This document shows, piece by piece, positions 19,354-21,559 of a DNA stretch of 21,559 nt. The notes under the pieces are model-generated. The model worked only from the letters and a program-made list of their open reading frames with translations. It did no database searches and was not told the DNA's origin. The stretch spans positions 1 to 21,559 of the IMG/VR virus record IMGVR_UViG_3300025327_000613; one strand, 5' to 3'. The position numbers and the translations under genes were made by a program. Within the stretch, counting starts at the first letter, position 1, and each line of letters starts with the position of its first letter. Origin of the DNA: a virus.

Positions 19354-19614
19354 ATGAGTAAGCACAAAAATATCTCGTTCACGCTCTGGAGAAAATGGCG
19401 CAACTTAGGATGGCGGCCGCACTTCACAGTTGAGGTGATGCAGAACGGTGCTACTGATTCCGGTCCGACAGGGATCATTGAAGATTGGATGGCCGTAAGA
19501 TTTCCCGGCGGCCGGAATAGTTACTGGAAGCGGGGAAAGACGTGGATGATTAAGCCGAAGGGTCAGGAACCAGCCGAGTTGAACCGTCTAGCAAAAAGGA
19601 GAAAGCATGACTGA
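19354..19614 (+). CDS. Hypothetical basic protein (86 aa)
   Basis: I start it at ATG 19354 because AAGGAGG stands 5 nt upstream. An ATG at 19333, in ATGA overlap with the previous gene, would add seven residues. The product is basic and Trp-rich (SFTLWRKWRNLGWRPHFTVE, SYWKRGKTWMIKPKGQ, LNRLAKRRKHD), suggesting nucleic-acid or membrane-surface contact. No family recognised. The next gene starts 8 bases before its end. Confidence 0.65.
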   Translation: MSKHKNISFTLWRKWRNLGWRPHFTVEVMQNGATDSGPTGIIEDWMAVRFPGGRNSYWKRGKTWMIKPKGQEPAELNRLAKRRKHD

Positions 19615-19786
19615 TACAACGATCGTCCTCATGCGCAAGGATCTGAAGCACGATCAGGAAGTTCTTCAGGCGAAGCGAACGCTCGTGCGGATACTAGCAC
19701 AGCTTCCCAACGATGATGCTCGCCGGCGCGTGATTGGTGCGGTAGGCGTGTTATATGGCACATTCGACGTCATTCTGAAACCATGA
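19607..19786 (+). CDS. Hypothetical helical protein (59 aa)
   Basis: Short frame with an excellent SD (AAGGAG, 5 nt before the ATG), overlapping the previous gene by 8 nt and the next by 4 nt (ATGA). It codes MTDTTIVLMRKDLKHDQEVL and continues with AKRTLVRILAQLPNDDARRR, VIGAVGVLYG and TFDVILKP. Two amphipathic helices are followed by a hydrophobic one. It is a real gene by its junctions; function unknown. Confidence 0.72.
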   Translation: MTDTTIVLMRKDLKHDQEVLQAKRTLVRILAQLPNDDARRRVIGAVGVLYGTFDVILKP

Positions 19787-20037
19787 CAGAAAACGCCGGC
19801 ACCAAGAAGTGGCGCGCCATGAGTCTCCGCATTAAGCCCCGCCAGTTTGAGTACACCTACACCGGCCCGGTCCAGCCGCATGTGGCGGAATGGATTCGGG
19901 TCAACGCCGAGTACGTTTCGGCAGGCGCCGGGAAGGATCGGGAACGAGACTTGTGCGAAGGTGGGATGATGAACGGCCAGCCGTGCCGGCATCTGGCGAG
20001 GCGAAACCGGATCAGCTGCGGCCGAGCCCATGACTAA
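19783..20037 (+). CDS. Hypothetical protein with C-terminal Cys/His residues (84 aa)
   Basis: Starts in an ATGA overlap. The central RIKPRQFEYTYTGPVQPHVA followed by EWIRVNAEYVSAG is beta/alpha. The C-terminus has DLCEGGMMNGQPCRHLARRN and ISCGRAHD: three Cys and two His, possibly a metal site. An internal ATG (MSLRIKPRQ) is an alternative start without overlap. Its TAA falls 8 nt inside the HNH gene. Confidence 0.65.
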   Translation: MTENAGTKKWRAMSLRIKPRQFEYTYTGPVQPHVAEWIRVNAEYVSAGAGKDRERDLCEGGMMNGQPCRHLARRNRISCGRAHD

Positions 20038-20500
20038 GACGATTCCCCTGACCCAGGGCCTGGTTGCAATTGTTGACGATAAAGACTATGAACTCTTAGG
20101 TCAATACAAATGGTATGCCCACAAGAACACGGATGTTTACTACGCGCAGAGGCGCGCTGGAAAACGCATTGTTTCAATGCACCGAGAGATTCTTGGTTTA
20201 CAGCACGGAGACAAACAAATCGTTGACCGTGCCAACGGCAATGGTTTGGATAACCGACATCAGAATTTGCGATTTGCTACCCCAAGCCAAAGCGTGATTA
20301 ATCGGCGCCTCAGCACTAGAAACAAGACTGGTTACAGGGGCGTTAGTTACTTTCAAGGCCGCTATCGTGCATTCATCTATCTTCGTCGCGAACAATACTA
20401 TTTAGGAAGTTTCACGACAGACAAAGAAGCGGCGCTTGCATATAATGCCGCCGCCCCGAAATATCACGGCGAGTTTGCAAGATTGAATGTGCTTGAATGA
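20030..20500 (+). CDS. HNH endonuclease with AP2-type DNA-binding domain (156 aa)
   Basis: Free-standing homing-endonuclease-like protein. About 46-95 is an HNH_3-type nuclease: VSMHREILG supplies the first His, then DKQIVDRANGNGLDNRHQNL and RFATPSQS give the central Asp/His and Asn-rich block. About 100-154 is an AP2/ERF-like three-strand-plus-helix domain (TGYRGVSYFQGRYRAFIY, YYLGSFTTDKEAALAYNAAA, FARLN). The gene is visibly richer in A+T than its neighbours, as expected for a mobile gene. It sits neatly between two small genes, overlapping both, and shows no sign of splitting another gene. Confidence 0.93.
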   Translation: MTKTIPLTQGLVAIVDDKDYELLGQYKWYAHKNTDVYYAQRRAGKRIVSMHREILGLQHGDKQIVDRANGNGLDNRHQNLRFATPSQSVINRRLSTRNKTGYRGVSYFQGRYRAFIYLRREQYYLGSFTTDKEAALAYNAAAPKYHGEFARLNVLE

Positions 20501-20574
20501 CCGCTCTACTCCTGCTGGTGATGTGGCTGATCGGGCGGATTCCGGTTTGTTCCGAGGCCGAAGAGGAACGATGA
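20497..20574 (+). CDS. Micro-protein with a hydrophobic N-terminus (25 aa)
   Basis: A 25-codon frame whose ATG overlaps the HNH stop and whose stop overlaps the methyltransferase start (ATGA on both sides). It codes MTALLLLVMWLIGRIPVCSE followed by AEEER. The hydrophobic start could insert in the membrane or act as a signal-like segment. It could equally be a translational bridge that keeps ribosomes on the message. Evidence is junction geometry only. Confidence 0.45.
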   Translation: MTALLLLVMWLIGRIPVCSEAEEER

Positions 20575-21559
20575 CTTCCGCGCTCATCGCCCAGGCCGAC
20601 TGTTTCCGCATTCCCCTTCCCGACAAGAGCGTTCACTGCGTCGTCACCTCGCCGCCTTATTGGGGCCTGCGCAAGTACGCCGGCGACCAAGGCCCCGAGC
20701 CGCTGGGCCTCGAGCCAACTCCCGAGCGCCACATAGAGCGGACCGTTGAATGGGCTAGAGAAGTTCGGCGCGTACTTCGAGACGATGGGGTTTTTTGGCT
20801 CAACTATGGAGATTGTTACGCCGGCAGCGGAGGCGAGAATGGCAACTCGGGCATCGGGGGTCAGACAGCCGAGAAGCATGGTCTCTATCGCAACAATCCA
20901 CGACAGACGCGCATTGCCCCAGGCAATCTCATGATGATGCCTCACAGGGTTGCCCTCGCCTTGCAAGCCGACGGCTGGACCGTGCGCCAGGATCTGGTCT
21001 GGAGCAAGCCCAACCCGATGCCGGAGAGCGTGAACGGGTGGTGGTGGCAGAAGGAGCGCAATAAAACGGGCGGCGGGACCAAGCATAGCGGCGGCGTCCG
21101 CGGAAACGCCGCCGGCGATTTTCACGCCTCACTCCATGAGCGCGAAGATGTGGAATGGGAATACGGCGACAACTACGAACTCCACCGCGGCTCTTGGCGG
21201 CACACCCGCGCGCACGAGTACGTTTTCCAGCTCACTAAGGGGATGCAATATTTCAGTGATCAGGAGGCGGCAAGGGAAGCGGGCGGGGGCTGGAACGGTA
21301 GTTCATTTCTGTCTCCATACGATCAAGAAACTCAACCAGGCTTAGGACAATCAGAACGAATAGAGAGGGCCGGCCGCAACCCACGATCCGTCCTCCGCAT
21401 CCCGACCTCGCCGTACAAAGGCGCTCACTACGCCACCTTCCCGCCCGCTCTGATTGCCCCGCTGATCCTCGCCACCTGCCCCCGCTGGTGCTGTCCGGTG
21501 TGCGGGCAGGGGTGGGCGCCGGTGGTAGACCGTACCCCGACCGGCGAGACACAGAAGAT
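20571..21559 (+). CDS. DNA methyltransferase, N6-adenine/N4-cytosine type (partial, cut by the right edge)
   Basis: The frame is open for 329 codons to the end of the window. Residues about 25-33 are VTSPPYWGL: catalytic motif IV (SPPYW) close to the N-terminus, as in beta-class enzymes, with the SAM-binding DPF-x-GSG expected later and outside the window. DGVFWLNYGDCYAGSG (about 73-88), DLVWSKPNPMPESV (about 142-155) and HTRAHEYVFQLTKG (about 211-224) are family-typical. About 287-322 is ATFPPALIAPLILATCPRWC, then CPVCGQGW: a Cys cluster inserted after the FPP-x-L motif, common in phage enzymes of this type. Likely protects phage DNA from host restriction or marks it. Starts in an ATGA overlap. 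Confidence 0.93.
   Translation, partial: MTSALIAQADCFRIPLPDKSVHCVVTSPPYWGLRKYAGDQGPEPLGLEPTPERHIERTVEWAREVRRVLRDDGVFWLNYGDCYAGSGGENGNSGIGGQTAEKHGLYRNNPRQTRIAPGNLMMMPHRVALALQADGWTVRQDLVWSKPNPMPESVNGWWWQKERNKTGGGTKHSGGVRGNAAGDFHASLHEREDVEWEYGDNYELHRGSWRHTRAHEYVFQLTKGMQYFSDQEAAREAGGGWNGSSFLSPYDQETQPGLGQSERIERAGRNPRSVLRIPTSPYKGAHYATFPPALIAPLILATCPRWCCPVCGQGWAPVVDRTPTGETQK

Overview
The window is a 21.6 kb piece of a tailed double-stranded DNA phage (Caudoviricetes) or a close relative, probably environmental. Small terminase, large terminase and portal follow one another in the usual order. Genes are tightly packed with ATGA, GTGA or TTGA overlaps, and no bacterial housekeeping gene or integrase is present. 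The host is unknown. The Pro-Thr-rich linker of the secreted protease resembles linkers common in Chloroflexota surface proteins, and several genes look leaderless; both are weak hints only.

Layout: a divergent control region at about 14.01-14.10 kb splits the window. To its left, everything is read leftward (minus strand). In order of transcription: a 53-residue ribbon-helix-helix (RHH) regulator; a glycan cassette (a GT-A/DUF115 fusion, a GT2 glycosyltransferase, a sugar-nucleotidyltransferase-like protein, an FkbM methyltransferase and a second GT2); terminase small and large subunits; portal; a secreted subtilisin-like protease; and a run of virion-appendage-like proteins. That run contains two long proteins with related C-terminal tails and three paralogous 75-93-residue proteins. 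It continues off the left edge. No capsid protein or conventional prohead protease is seen.

To the right, everything is read rightward. It begins with small early-type genes: Zn-finger proteins, a candidate recombination protein, a LuxR-type HTH, a winged helix and several tiny membrane proteins. At 17.4 kb there is an HTH + GIY-YIG (T5orf172-like) gene whose 5' end lies in a dense set of inverted repeats with pseudoknot topology. It is followed by about 475 bases without a convincing gene, which fold on paper into nested helices and look like a large structured RNA. More small genes follow, then an HNH-AP2 homing-endonuclease-like gene, and finally a DNA methyltransferase cut by the right edge.

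The strongest candidates for something undescribed are the two RNA-like elements flanking the GIY-YIG gene. Next come the subtilase between portal and virion genes, and a promoter architecture in which the -10 hexamer ends exactly 6 nt before the start codon of three genes that lack a good Shine-Dalgarno (SD) site.
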